Below the pieces are notes generated by a model. That model was given only the letters and a program-made list of their open reading frames with translations. It was not told the origin of the DNA and did not search any database. From the NCBI GenBank assembly GCA_018873245.2, contig JAEMBT020000006.1, positions 12,532,387 through 12,596,386 of the forward strand: a DNA stretch of 64,000 nt, given 5' to 3'. Shown here piece by piece: positions 23,870 through 37,885 of this stretch. The position numbers and the translations under genes are program-made. The first letter of the stretch is position 1; each line of letters begins with the position of its first letter. Source of the stretch: Archegozetes longisetosus. Its lineage: Eukaryota > Arthropoda > Arachnida > Sarcoptiformes > Trhypochthoniidae.

Positions 23870-26728
23870 TTATCGTATATTTGCCAAATCTTTCTCAATA
23901 ATTTGTCGATATTGTTGAAAACCTCCTTCAAGACAAGTAACACTTTTATTATTGCAATGCCATAATTCTTTACAAACTAATTCAATTAGTTGCTGGTCAT
24001 GAGTGACCAAAATGACGCCTCCTTTGTATTGATTGAGAGCATGAGCTAACGCTTCAACTGTTTCAACATCCAAGTGATTAGTCGGTTCGTCAAGAATTAG
24101 AAGGTGTGGACTGTTTTTATGAGATAAAACAATCAAATTAGACTATATTCCTCTCATTTATCAATTCTAAAGTTATATTTACTTCGTTAGAGTCATTGTT
24201 GAGAACGCGACTCTTGACTTCTGTCCACCAGAAAGCGATGACAAAGGTTGTAAACTAAGATCTCCAGTAATACCAAAACTGCCTAAGTATCTGCGATAGT
24301 ACTCTTCTGGTTTTCCTGCGATTTATAAAAATAGGTTTGATAAGAGCCTTAAATGAAATGAAATAATGATTACCTGGATACTTAGAGGCTAAGAATTGTA
24401 GGGGGGTCATGTTCATAGTTAGTTGGTCGACATGATGCTGAGTGAAGTAGCCAATGGCTAGATTTCTGTGTGCATGCCTTATACCACTTACTGGATCCAA
24501 TTCCCCAATTAGTAACTTCAGGAGTGTTGTCTTTCCAGAACCATTGTCTCCAACTATACATATTCTAGACTCAAGATTTGTATTTAAATTGATTTTATTC
24601 AGAATTATTTTCGATTTATCGTAACCGAAAGTCACTTCATCTAATTGCAATATCGGAGGTGTTAATGCTTCTGGTTGTGGAAACTTTATTATCACAGGAG
24701 ATTCCTTTTCGATTGGTTGCAGTTCTTCTAGCCTTTCGAGTGCTTTGATTCTACTTTGAACCTAAAAATTAAGACAAAAATCGGTCAAATTCAATACTGC
24801 ATTTAAACTGATGAATGAAAATCACTTTAAAGCAGTTATTTTTTCAAACTAGTGTTGAATATGGAGTAAATTATTGTATTGTTATTCTTTGGATATTTGA
24901 AACAATTACGAATTGACTCAATGAACAACACAGTTTATGATGTGATAGAAAGGTTTTAAAATAATTCGATTGATATTTACTAACCAATGCAGCTCTCTTG
25001 CTGTTATAACGAAACTTATCAATAAATTCTTGCACATGCTGTTTATATTGTTGTTGTGCTTCGTATTCTCTCTGTTGATTCTTTAGTTTTTCAGTCATTG
25101 ATTTGACAAATAGCTCATAGTCTCCTCGGTAACAATCAATTCGTTGAGAGTGAAAGTGCAATATATCAGTTGGGACTGATGCCAGAAATGTGCGATCATG
25201 AGATACAACTAATAGCGTAGATTCCCATTCATTGACGAGATATTGTTCTAGCCAAATGATAGCTTTCATGTCTAACATATTTGTCGGTTCGTCAAGTAAT
25301 AGAAGGTCTGGTCGTGAGAAGAGAGCTCGAGCTAATGCTATTCTCATTCTCCAACCACCTGAAAATGTTTTAGTCGCTTGACTTTGCATGGATGGAGTGA
25401 AACCCAAACCTAAAGCACAAAACAAATCAAATTTTAGCCTAATCTTGTGTAAACATGAGATTTAGCAAAGAATTTGGTGATCAAATGCTACTGAATAAAA
25501 GTGAACACATTGGACAGTCTGTTAATTACCTGAGAGTATTATTGAAGCTCTCGCTGGAGCTTTATCTGCTTCTATAGCTGTCAACTGTTGGTAAATTTCA
25601 CTCAAACGTTCAGTTTGTTCTGGACTTAAATTAGTATTAGATGATAATTGTTTTTCTTCAGCTAATAGACTACTTCTAACTTTATCGCACTCAAGAACAG
25701 AATCGAGAGCAATAGTATCATCGCCTACAACTTCTTGCTCCACGTGAAGTATAGAGATATGCGACGGGATTACTAAAGAACCGTTAGATATCATACGAAG
25801 CAATGTTGATTTTCCAATACCATTACGACCGCATAAGCCATAACGTCGACCATAACCTATTATAGAAGAAATTGAAATACAAGTTAAGATTGAAAGCACT
25901 CAATCATGCATAAGACTTAATAAATTCAAAAAATGACTTCAATACAAACCGAGTGTCAGTTGAGCTGATTTGAGGAGTACGTGATCGCCGAAAGCAACAT
26001 CAAAGTTATCAATTTTAATATCTTTTGTCTTATTAGTGCCTCTGGCTTCTTGTTTAACATCTTTTTTAGACATCATTTGCGAAGCAGACGCTTCTTTATT
26101 AACCTGGAGAACAGGTTTATTATCTGTCGATATATTATCTCTTTTTTCAGCCTTTTGTTTAAGCTTTGCCTCAGCTTTAGACAGCTTTTTACTATCGACT
26201 TTTGAGTCCACTTCTTTCTGTGAAGTCCAGATAGACTTCCAGTTATCGGCAGAGTCTTCAAGACGTGAAGCCATTGCTCCCAAATATACCGGCGACGAAA
26301 GAGTTTGTCGACTGTTACCATTTTTTGCGCCTTCAGTACTGTTGAATTAGTAGATAATTTTCAAAATAAAATTTCTATAACTTAACGATTAATTACTAAC
26401 ATATTTAAAGCTCTAAAGAGTTGATCACAGATTAACTTGATTTCCGTTTCGTTATCACTATTTTGATAGTCATCACAACACGACTGAAGAACTTCTCCAA
26501 TGGCGTCATAAATTTGATCGACTGATTCGAAGTGATCACAAGTCAAAACACCTGAGGAATTAAAGAGGTATAAAAGTAAGAGTTAATGCGTTTTAATTTC
26601 AGTTGAATTGAAAATTAGGCTAAGCTTTGATTTCTTATAAAATGATTACCGATTATGTAATCAGTCATGTGTTGATCTATCTGTGGTAATTGCTGCGATA
26701 TAATAGATGACAATTCTAATGAACACAT
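23870..26728 (-). CDS. ABCF3: ABCF3 (ABC50/GCN20-type ATP-binding protein)
   Basis: Eight minus-strand exons (26728-26650, 26551-26401, 26338-25950, 25856-25530, 25409-24985, 24761-24374, 24315-24183, 24110-23870) join in frame to 710 residues, matching the roughly 709 of animal ABCF3. Two ABC domains lack membrane segments: Walker A GRNGIGKST and GDNGSGKTT, signatures FSGGWRMR and LSGGQKSR, Walker B LLLLDEPT and LLILDEPT, and the ABCF linker between them (NQQREYEAQQQYKQH). An N-terminal PWI-like extension of about 170 residues matches ABCF3 rather than ABCF1 or ABCF2. The family acts on ribosomes and translation control. It is divergent from API5. Confidence 0.95.
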
Positions 26729-27148
26729 TATTTATAAATTAAATTATTTCAGCATCAATTGTAAAAATTTAGATCCAATTTTTTCAATTAATTGATGAGT
26801 TTAACAGGTTTGATGTGTTTTAATTAGTGCCCATAAATGACAACGTGTAAAAATTTGTTCAGGATTTAAATTCACTTAAGAAATCTGTTTTGAGGTAAAA
26901 ATTTAAAGTTGTTTATCGCTTAAATTTAACCAAACACTGATTAATTCTTAAAATTTTTGGTTCTTGAGTTTCATCTTTGAGTAAGAGTTTACTAAATCTT
27001 TACTAACAATAGTCTGCGGATATTCAATGGTTCGAAACGTATTTTATGAATATTTGTGTCAAAAACCGGAGTTTCAGAACATTTTGAAAAACGCATGTTC
27101 TTTGACTGATAATAAAAAAGTTGAATCAAACAAATTATTTGAGCTAAA
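26729..27148. promoter_or_regulatory. Divergent intergenic region ABCF3 / API5
   Basis: Only 420 bp separate the two start codons, so a bidirectional promoter is likely. No TATA box at a convincing distance was seen. Confidence 0.45.
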
Positions 27149-30100
27149 ATGAGTGATAAATTGGCAGAGCTTTATGATAATTACAACAAATTGGACGCTG
27201 CAAAGGATAAAATAGCAGAAGTAAGTCTTAATTAACACGAATTTCTGTCAATCGATTCAGCTAATATTCACACCAATTATTTGTTTACATTTTGATCATT
27301 CTAATTTAGTTTATAATAATTATTTTTTGTCCAATTGCAGTACGAATCGTGTTATTTATCGATATTATCGTCGGTGAAAGGTGGTCAACAAGAGAAGCAA
27401 TTGTCATCTCAATTCATCGCTAAATTTTTCGTACATTTTCCTAAATATTATGACACAGCGATCGACGCCTTACTAGATCTGTGCGAAGACGACGACATCA
27501 ATGTATGCATTCATTCAAACATTAATTCATTTATCGTTAGTTTAGATAACAGTAGGCTCTTTCATCTATCTTTTCATCAATGTCTTAGTCTTTATGACTT
27601 TGAAGTCTGATTTTCAATCAATTCAATAATCGCCGGCTTTTAAGATCTTTTAAAAAATTTTCTTAATAACAATTAATTTCTACTTGAAATATAGATTAGA
27701 CGTCATGCTATCAAAGAATTGCCATCAATTTGTCGCGAACGCAAAGAATATGTCCCAAAAATGGCTGACGTTTTGGCACAACTGTTGCAAACTGAAGATA
27801 CCGTGGAGTTAAATATTGTGAACCAGTCTCTGACTACCTTAGCCAAATATGACGCGAAAGGATTCTTTGGTGGACTCTTCTCCCAAATAATTAGTGGCGA
27901 AGATATGGTTCGTGAGAGAGCCATAAAATTTCTTAGAGATCGCTTGAAATTAGTTTCGAGCGATATATTTACTAAAGAGATTGAGGAATACTTTTTGGAC
28001 GAATGCCGTAAAGTAATGACTGATGTGACTAAAGAAGAATTCGTGACTCTTATGACTTTATTGAGTGGACTGAAAATTTCTAAATCATTGTCTGGTCAGC
28101 AAACACTTCTCGATATTGTTAAAGAACAAGCAGAACTTAATAATCCATTTGATGTAAGGCTACATATGCTTAAATTATTAAATATTGATAATTCGTTTAA
28201 TTTCTCTTTAACAGCCATCAGATGTTGATTTTGTCGATAAGCTATTGATGTGTGTCAGACATGCTATACCTTTTTTCTCGGTAATCCTACTTGTTTAAAT
28301 AGTTGAAGACTCAGCTTTTACGTATCTATCTATTTGAAGCTTTCAGTTCTACACTTTTTTCTCAGTTTAAATTAATTTTAAGCTAAATTCTGTTCTAATT
28401 TCTAGCAATTCGTTCCTTCGACTGAATTCGTGAAATACGTTTGCCTACAAGTATTGCCACAATTGGATCAAATGGAAGCTAAACAGCCAGGGATCGAATT
28501 GGATTTTCTTCAGTTACTAGCAGAGATGTGTCCCTATATATCACCGAATACTGATCCAATCGAAGTAGAGAAATGCCAGACACGTGTATTTAATAAACTG
28601 TTACAATACATGCCGACACCACCCGATGATGCTTCACAGAATAGTGCTAATGGAGACGAACCGAGTCTTCAGTTTTCACATGTTGAGTGTTTATTGTACG
28701 CTTTCCACCAGTTATGTAAACATAATCAACAATTTTTTTCCGACACACAATCAGAACGTGTGAAAGATTTCAAATTGCGTTTACAATATCTCGCAAGAGG
28801 TTCGTTAACTAGTCGTTGATTCCATAAGAAATTTATATTAAATGTAAAGACCTAGCTAATTGTTAATTTTATTTTATGGTTAGGAGTTCAGAGCTATATA
28901 ACAAAACTGCGTAAGCACTTATCAACAGTAAAGGGAGAATCGCTTAAATCAGAAGAAAATAAACTGAAAGTAATGGCACTGAAGACAACAAACAATATTA
29001 ATGTTTTAATTCGCGATCTGTTCAAAGTTCCTCCAAGTTATAAGTCAACGATATCGTTGTCATGGAAGCCTGTCTCTAAACCAGGCGCTCTTCCAACACC
29101 TTCAACACCAACCACCACAACCACTGAGACTAAGACACCAGAGAAGAACCTTAAAAGACAGCCAATCACTGCACCGGAAGGTTCAGAAACCAAACGCGAG
29201 CGCAAAATCTATGCGCCTCCAGGTCTGGCACTTAATTTTAAAAGCATCGAATGCCTTTATAAAATTTTATTTTAATAGCATTTTCGTAACCTTAATAGCA
29301 TAACAGGTCGGTACTATAAAATGCCAACTCTTTAAACTAACATTTCGAGAAAAGCAATTTTAAAGTTTGAGCCTTGATAAATAACCACCATAATGAATGA
29401 ACATTTTATAAAATAGGTTACTCATTAATGGTTGTTTTGGTGCTTTAAATAGACAGTTTATTCAGCCCTCACACATTTTTATGCTTGAGGTTTGAGACCA
29501 TAATTTTCGAGATTTTTGCATTGAAAATGCGTTAAAAACTCAGTGTTATAAAGTAACAACTAGTCAACATTTGTTTGATACTTTTTTAGATCAAGCTTTC
29601 AATTTTTAACGATTTAAAAATCATTTTGAGGAGTTTAGTGAATTTTCGAGTTGTTTCGGTGAAAAATTTTCTAGTCCTCACTCGAAAGTTATTCATTATG
29701 TTTAGAAAGTATACATTTGTCGGTTTTAATTGATTTTTATAGTCAATAAACATAAACATTAGCATAAATTTGAAGAAACTTATGAAGCACTCTTAAACTG
29801 AAAAAGCTTCGCACTAAATTCATTTGGACAATATTCTTCATTCGAACTTTTCTCATTGCTTGATTGATGGTCTAAAATTTCTTGAAAAAATGAACTGATT
29901 CGATGAATTAAAGAGCACTTTCTTAACTTGATATTCCTGTTTTAACCAGGATAACTTATCGATTGCACTCTTAGAGGGCAGATATTTGGAGATTGGATTA
30001 AATCAAAATGTAAAGGACATAACAATGTGATGTATAAGAACGAGTAATTAACTTTATCTGGCAAAAAGATTCAAGTTGGCACTTTACAGCACTCACTTGA

Positions 30101-30330
30101 TCACAAGATTATTTCAAATTTTCCTTCATTACGTTTATTTAAAACTTAATAATTCATATAATAGTATAGACTTTAATTTGTCAATAGGAGGAAAATTCAG
30201 TTCAGGAGTGAAGCGATATTCACTTAATAATCCGAATAGAGGCTCATTCCGTGGAAGAGGTGGTAGTTTTCGAGGTCGTGGATTTGGTAGAGGAGGTCGT
30301 ATGGCTTTCAATAATAGATGGAGTAATTAA
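27149..30330 (+). CDS. API5: Apoptosis inhibitor 5 (API5/AAC-11)
   Basis: Seven exons (27149-27220, 27341-27502, 27695-28153, 28215-28280, 28406-28799, 28884-29222, 30188-30330) join in frame to 544 residues; human API5 has 524. The HEAT/ARM-like solenoid is recognisable throughout (FVHFPKYYDTAIDALLDLCE, IRRHAIKELP, GEDMVRERAIKFL, SHVECLLYAFHQL, NNINVLIRDLF). The tail has a KR-rich stretch (KRERK) followed by an RG-rich C terminus (RGSFRGRGGSFRGRGFG), as in other animals. API5 is a nuclear scaffold linked to Acinus and E2F1-induced apoptosis. The last intron is 965 bp, far longer than the others, and holds no recognisable gene or repeat. Confidence 0.95.
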
Positions 30331-31079
30331 TAACTGAGTCTTTCGAACTAAATTATATCTCTAATAAACTGATGTTTTAGTGTATTTGTTATAATTTGAG
30401 TATAACTTGAGCACTAAAACTATTTCCTTTATATGTATTGTAAAAATGATTATCTGGTAATTATAGTACTTCAGCATTACTTTTGTCGTCACATTTCATA
30501 TTACAGTTCATATAAAACTTATTTCATTACTTTAATTCACTTTTGAATGGTATTGACTGAAATATTTAAGCTTTTTAGTGATTGAGTCAATAGTTTGCGC
30601 TTGTCAAAATTGAAAATTGCACGATTCATATTTTGATTGATAGAATCTATTTGTGAAAATGAACCAATTTTGTTCAATAACTATATAAAAGAAAAGGGAA
30701 AAATAGTCTAAAAGTAGTTAATGCGGTATTCGAAGTGATTTTGATCAAATAATTCATAGCATCAATGATTACATGTAACTTAATTATTGAAAAATATTTC
30801 ATTTTGACACAAAAAATTCAATATTTTGTCTTTTCTGACGCTTTGTTCATATTTTTACTCAAATAAACAAATGAACAAATACATAAATTTTGATTAAATG
30901 GCATCTAATAAAGAAAATTAAGTTTGCAATATTTTGCTTTCTACTTTAATGTCTTTAGTGATCACTTTTATCTAAGATTTTGATTACCTAGATAGTTGGT
31001 GAAATATATTTTTACATTTAATAACTTAATGATTGTTGACTTAACTGATGTAACTATTGACTTGACTGAAATTGAAAAC
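30331..31079. other. Intergenic between convergent API5 and ABCG
   Basis: AT-rich 3' flanks of two convergent genes; nothing else recognised. Confidence 0.5.
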
Positions 31080-34000
31080 TTATCGTTTTCTTGATTTTAA
31101 CAGTAGAGCGATATAAGCCAAAACTCTTAATGCTATAGTCAACGCTAAAAGAAGTAGAACATCTCGAACAAAATGATCTTCTTCGAAGTTGAATGTTTGA
31201 ATGACTGCTTTACCATTAGGCAAACACATGGTTGAGTTTGAAGTTGTGCCATTTTGAGGCGCATTACATTCAATATGATCGATATTTCGCCACTGATTTA
31301 TAATGAGCGCTTCATTGCCGTAATAGAACCACGAAATATACTTAAACCAAATGAAATATACTGGAACCGAACTGTTAGTTAAAATAATATTTAGTTCGAA
31401 CAATGTTTCAGAGAGTCATATATGTTAATTGATGAAAAACAAAAACTTACTCATTATTGAGGAAAAATCCGCCAAATATTAGCATTGGAATCATGATCGG
31501 TGGTCCTATTGACAAGGCCATAGTTATTGAACTACTGATGCATGAAACAAAATAACCTAAAAAATCGTCATTCTTTCATTAAAACAATCAATTTGCTAGT
31601 TATTTTAGTTAGTTTACCAAAACTGCACGCGCAGTTGGCCACTAATACGCAAACGGCTGTGCAGACAAAAAATGTGGCCACATCATTATAGAAACCAACC
31701 ATGAAGTAGAAAATGGCCACGAAAAGTGCCGGAACAAATATAAATGTCGGTAACTATTGTTGAGATTGGATGCTATGTTATCAAAATTGGTACAAAAGTT
31801 TCTCTTATCAAAGCTGTTTGAAAACATACCTCTGCGAGTATTTTTGAAATAAAATAAGTATCGACTCTGTACATGCCATTATTATGTTCTCTTAAAAATA
31901 TCGGCAACTCTATGCAAAATGTCTACACAAAATACTTGTTTAATAATTATTAAAAAGAAATTAGTTTAAAATTTACATTAATGACTGCGAATGCATTCTG
32001 AAAGTTCATATTTGTTATGAGTAAAAACAGAGCTCCATTTATATTCATAACAGCTTGTTGGTTAAGTTCTTGTCGCCAATAGATAAATCCAAGTAATACT
32101 GAAATAAACTATTGAATAGGTTAATTAACTTAATTGAATAAAATCATATTGATGATACTTTGTTATCAATTAGAACTCTACTGATTAGAATCTATAATTA
32201 CCACAGTTTGTACTATTCTAATTGTTGTTATCATTGGTTCTCTCAAGACTCCAAGGGATGACCTCCACAATAAAGCCCTAAACTGCTTAACCCACGAGGC
32301 TTTATATAAGGAACGTTTAATTACAGATTTTTTGACATTGTAAGACACTGATTTATCACTTAAGGGTTCAGGCATTACTTCTTTTGCATATGAAGATTCA
32401 GTATAACGATCACATATACTCTGAAAATTGGAAAATCAATGCTCCATAAGCATATGGGAGAATAGCATTGAGCTATAAATTATCTAAAAAGTAACTTACT
32501 TTAAGTTTTTCTTTACACTCAACTTCTTTTCCAGGAACAACAGCTAATTGTTGTATAAAAAAATCTGCCGGATTGTAGTTAGTCGGACACTTAAGGCTAA
32601 GAGTTTCAAAATATCTGACTGCTTTATCTGTAAATCACACGGAACAATACAAGTTTCGATAAATTCATTATTCAATTTTGAAATTTATTATTATTTACTC
32701 AATTCTCCCAAATAAGCAACTCTTCCGTCAGCCATCAACAAAAGCTGATCGAACATTGCAAACACTTCAGATGATGGTTGATGAATAGTACAGATAATAG
32801 TTCTACCCATCGCTGCCATATCTTTCAACACTTCAACGACACTCATAGCCATAAATGAATCTAAGCCACTTGTTGGCTCGTCACAAAACATTATGGAAGG
32901 ATTTGTTAACAACTGTAAGAACCAATGGTTTATCCTTTAAATATTCATTTAGATTAAAAATATTTAATACCTCTGAGGCAAATGCTAATCTTTTCATTTC
33001 TCCACCAGATATCCCTTTGACGGCCCCCGGCCATCCTATCACAGTGTTTGCACATTTAGATAATCCTAACTATTTCATAGAAGATACAAAATGTAGAACA
33101 AATATTCGGTAGAATAATAAAGAATTGGCCGGATTTATACTTTTTCATCCTGTACTAACCTCTACCAGAATTTGTTCGACTCGTGATTGTCTGACCTTAT
33201 CTGACAAATGATGATCCATACGAACCTGAGACTACAATATAAATACATTGAATTTTAGTTTAGTTGATTTTATTAGTCGATCAATGTGAACCTGGAATTT
33301 AAGATGTTCACGAACTGTGAGCGTACCGATGAATAAATCGTCTTGTTGTACATATGCCGATAAAGATATTATATCGTTTATATTTGCTATCTTACCATTC
33401 AGTTTTACGATACCCTTTACATCAACGTTTGATAGATTTCTTTGGGTCAATACATTTATAAGAGTTGTTTTTCCTGCGCCACTGTTCATATTCAAAAATT
33501 ATTTCGTATCTAATACTGTATAACTTTGAAAGGTTATAGAAAGTCTGACGCAACGCAATAATTTATAAATAAAAGCTAAAAATGTTTTAATTAAACTAAA
33601 CTTACTATTAATTACTTTTTAAATACAAAAATAACTTAAGAATCATGTTGTGCTCAATTAAAAGAGCTAAGATAAACTCAAGTCGCATAATAATGATTAA
33701 AGTAATGAAAAATCAATTTTTATACCTGGCACCCATAATAGCCAAAAGTTGTCCAGGTTTCACTTGACCACTAACTGTCAAATTTTAAAAATTGACTTCA
33801 AAACTTTTTAAGAATCAAGAGGAAGCTGTGAGATTGTGTAGAATATTAAAAGTGATACAGTGTAGAGATAGGCTACAAATGTAAACTCGTGACGGTATAA
33901 ATCTGCCTATTATATTGTATAAATAAAAGCAAATTTATAACGCCACGAGTTTACAACTCAGTTATAGACTTTTGTTTGTAACATTGATTGTGATACAGCA

Positions 34001-34535
34001 AACATATTACTTCTTTATAAACTCATAAGAAGGATGTTTAATTGAATTTCATCATATAAAATAGTGAACATTTTATCATTAGAACTATTGTGTGCTATTT
34101 TCCAAATTATAAATTAACTAATGGACGAACTGAAAATTTACTAATTTTCTATAAGTTATTAAACTTAAGGAAAGGAAATTTAGTAATTCAGTCTACAAAA
34201 TGAATTTTTATTTGAGAATTCTTACCATTTTTAATGATATGAACGATAGGCTTTTTCTCTGTCTTCTTGCAAGGAAGAGAAATACTTGACGAACTTTTAC
34301 TAAACACGTTTATGTTATGCCACGACATGGACACTGGTTCTGCAATTGTGCTCATTTGTCTGATGGCATTGTTCTGAGTCTTCGGTACGACATTTATATA
34401 ACTCTCATCATCATTCAAGTCCGTAATAACAACAGAGTCTTTACTAGAATTTGCATTAGAGTGGAATTCGTTTATTTCAAATGTATCATAAGTCGGATTT
34501 TCGACTCCAGTTATTTGACGTCTTGGGACACTCAT
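31080..34535 (-). CDS. ABCG half-transporter, white/scarlet-like
   Basis: Thirteen minus-strand exons (34535-34226, 33774-33726, 33481-33292, 33231-33160, 33069-32971, 32912-32699, 32627-32500, 32420-32202, 32108-31977, 31922-31830, 31753-31618, 31556-31451, 31371-31080) join in frame to 679 residues; Drosophila white has 687. N-terminal ABC domain: Walker [11 protein letters not shown] split over two exons, signature ISGGEMKRL, Walker [15 protein letters not shown]-loop CTIHQPSS. Six hydrophobic segments follow, starting with the [13 protein letters not shown] coupling helix and ending near [20 protein letters not shown] Cys-containing extracellular loop lies before the last helix. White-group ABCGs dimerise and move pigment precursors or sterol-like substrates. 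The exact paralogue is not assigned. Confidence 0.92.
33880..33955. repeat. 76-bp hairpin in ABCG intron 1
   Basis: TGTAAACTCGTGACGGTATA at the left is mirrored by ATAACGCCACGAGTTTACA at the right (about 27-bp stem with a few mismatches). It is probably a very short foldback element; no clear target duplication was seen. Confidence 0.5.
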
Positions 34536-36161
34536 TGTTGGAATCAAAATTTACTCAAACTAATTAGAATATTCTATAGTTAAACAGGCGTCTATTCCAT
34601 AAATATGATATGTCCTGAAAATGTTTAGTGGTTTTGTAATGCTGTCACAATTGAACAATTAAACTAAATGAAGCAGTTATCAAACTAGACCTTTTAATAT
34701 ATAGTTTTATTATTTAGATATCATTGTATTACATCAGACACTTTCGCGAAATTGAGTCTTATCAAACTTTATCCTCATATCTAGAATAATATTTGAGATA
34801 AAACAACTACAGACAACTTATGTACAAAATCAATAAATAGCATAAGAGTATTTATGCTTATTAGAAAAATATTGATTTTTTCCCGCAAATAGCCTTATTT
34901 CATGAATCGATTAAACTTTTTTTATTAACTTACTTTTGGAGTGACTGCTCAAATATTTTGAAAGAATTTTTCCATTTAAAAATAGTTGAAAACAAAACAA
35001 TAAACTTATTGCAAGTAATTAAAAATATTTTTGTTACTTATCAACGTGAGACTTAATCATAGATTAGTTAAGAATGTTCCAAATATACTACGAATTTGTT
35101 CATAGAGATTATGTTGACTCGAAGCGAAAAGTCAAAAGTTTAGCCAAGTTGATTATTATATGGGATCTGCGTACGTAGTTTTTCAAATTATCGAGTTTGA
35201 CAATTGAATGTATCCTTAATTTCATATCTATTATTTCTAAATTTTATAACAGTGATAAAACCAGTAATTGATCGTATAGAGTTATGACATTGTAAAAATG
35301 TTGTACAGTCAATAATTCATGGCCATTCGCTCAGAAACTTATGTTCGAAAAAACTATTTTATCGGTACATATTTGGTTAGTTCATCGAACAAATATTGTT
35401 TTATGAAAATCATTAATTAATAATTTAATGCTTCAGAGAATATCAATATAAATACTGAGATCAAGCATTTATATAAACTAAACTGTTTTTAAATAAATTA
35501 TATTTGACCCAATTTGTTTGACCAAACTGTTAGTCAATTTGTAAAGATGCACATATTCTATTCAATATTGATGGCTAATTAAAAGGATTGAACTTTTCAA
35601 TTACAAATATCAGTATTTAAGACAGAATTTAATAGACATTGAAAATTGAAACAAAAAATATACCTAATGAGGGCCATCAAATTTAAAGGTGACGGTCAAA
35701 ATTTTGATGAGGTATTCATTAATTTGATTGATATTTATATGAAATCGTTAATATTTTCTCTAATCTGGATCAGAAAAAAGTTACATAACATAGTTTTAAT
35801 AGTGAATCTGTAGAACAAACCTAAAAGTTGTAACAGTTAACAAGGAAACTAATCTTAGTCGATAAGTAGTTGACATTGAACTGTATTGAATTAGATATCC
35901 TTAAAGCCGTCTCACAGGTATCTCTACTAAAACGCAAATTCACTGACAAATACTCTCACTGTCAATGACAAATAATTCTAAACTAAGTTATATATATATT
36001 TTAAGGCACTTAAGTGGTTGAAATTTTATCGAGCTTATTTTAAAGCTATTAAAATCAAAATGTTGAATCAATTTACTAGTGAATATTTTCAATAGGTTTT
36101 AAGCGTAATTGTTGGTTGTAGATTTGTATATTTAGCTTGATTTTACTTAAGAGTTTTTAGT
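34536..36161. other. Intergenic, no recognised gene
   Basis: Upstream region of the ABCG gene and of the CYP2-like pseudogene. It has no open frame of note and no clear repeat. The first, membrane-anchor exon of the CYP2-like gene was searched for here and not found. Confidence 0.5.
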
Positions 36162-37175
36162 TTACCAAAGGGTCCATTCCCTTATCCATTAATCGAGAAT
36201 ATTCTCAGTAAGTCTTAATATTTTAAACTATTAAATGGCTGACTTCTGTATAAATCTAATTTTAGAGGAACTAAAAGGAATGTATTCGAAACAATAAACG
36301 ATTTAGTGGATAAGTATGGATCTGTATTCACAGTATGGTTAGGAAACAGGCCAATGGTTGTAATAAACGATTTAGAGATTGTCAAACAGTTTCTCAATTC
36401 AAAAAACAATGAATTAAATGGCAGACCTAACACAATATTCCGAGAGATGTTCACTCAGGGTAAAGGCCACGATGTTATTTTCTCAAATCACGGACCGATA
36501 TGGGGCATGTCTTAGAAAAGTAGCTCATTCGGCAGTCAGGTATTTCAGGTATAAACAGATTTACTTATTTGTGTTTGTTTAGAGCGAGCTATCAATAAGT
36601 GATTTATAGATTTTGTTGGTTTATCGATTGAAAATGAACACATAAGTAAATTGAGTAATTAACTTAATTTTAGTGACTATCGTTGATCAGAATATAATCT
36701 AACACATAATTTGATCATTGCTATAAATTTCTACTCTAACTCAAATAACTTTACAGATAGCACTTGAAAACACTCTATAGGCGATAAGGTGAATGCTAAG
36801 TCGTTCTAACGTATGATTGCTATTTTTGTATATACCATCAAAACCAAAAGTAAAGTACATTTTTAAGATATATACTTTTGTGTATAGAAAAGATTGTGTA
36901 TAGATAGTATTTATAGCTAAATAGTAACGTTTATTTGTTTATGATTCATAAAGATAAGCGTTGAATAGGTGTCAGTCATGTTCCGACTTATTTATTGCAA
37001 TAATAAACTGTAGTAAAATAGTAAACATTCTTTAGTTTTCAGTTCTTTTTAAGCTGAAAATAAGGTTTTGATCTGTTTTGTAGTTTTGAACCTTTTATTC
37101 ATAATATCAATATAATGACAATATATAGTCTATACAGTTGACTCACTAAAGTGATATTCACTGAAGTATAGTATA

Positions 37176-37885
37176 TTGCATAGAAGTCCGGAAAATTCTT
37201 GTGAAAGTTTAAGTTAAATTATCTTATGTTATTAAAGTCCGAACCTAGCATGATATATGTTGATTTAAAGGAAATTTCGCATACTTTCATTTGATGTCTA
37301 AAAAATTTTGGTGTGATAACCATATGCAAAATTATAGCACATTAACCGGGAACATAATAACTATTGAATTGCTCCGCCGTTTACAAGTCTTTCACTTAAG
37401 AAAATTAGGTGCGAAAATTCATAGAATGATTCATTGAGGACTAAACATACTCTTTTAAACCATTTATGACATCAAAATAAAAATTTGATCAAAAAGGATG
37501 GTTCAAAGAAGAATTAAAGAGGAGCACGTGTAAACTTCAAATGTGATCAACGATTGGCTCATTATATTATCGAGCTTGATTCAGGTCAAAAATTCATAAA
37601 AATGATAATAAATCAGAGACCATAAAATATGTAAAAATCAATGAATAGATAGAAAAAACCCCTAGAAATTTGACAACGTTCTGCGACTTATATATAGCTT
37701 ATATTGTAGAAAGTATGCATAAACAATTTCAAAAGTTTATTAATTCTTGTGGTCGCACAATTAAATTATGAAAACCTAATTTTGTTAAAATTTAGTATTT
37801 AATTTACTTGTAATCAAAAAATAATTAAATGTGGTTTAAGATTTTAGAAGTTACAAATGAAAACTTTTTCCGGATTTCTATGCAA
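37176..37885. mobile_element. TIR element (about 710 bp) inside the CYP2-like pseudogene
   Basis: The left end TTGCATAGAAGTCCGGAAAA matches the inverted right end with one mismatch in the first 20 bases, and weaker symmetry extends to about 50 bp. No transposase was recognised inside, and the family and target duplication are unresolved. It explains part of the 2.6-kb gap between P450 exons. Confidence 0.55.
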
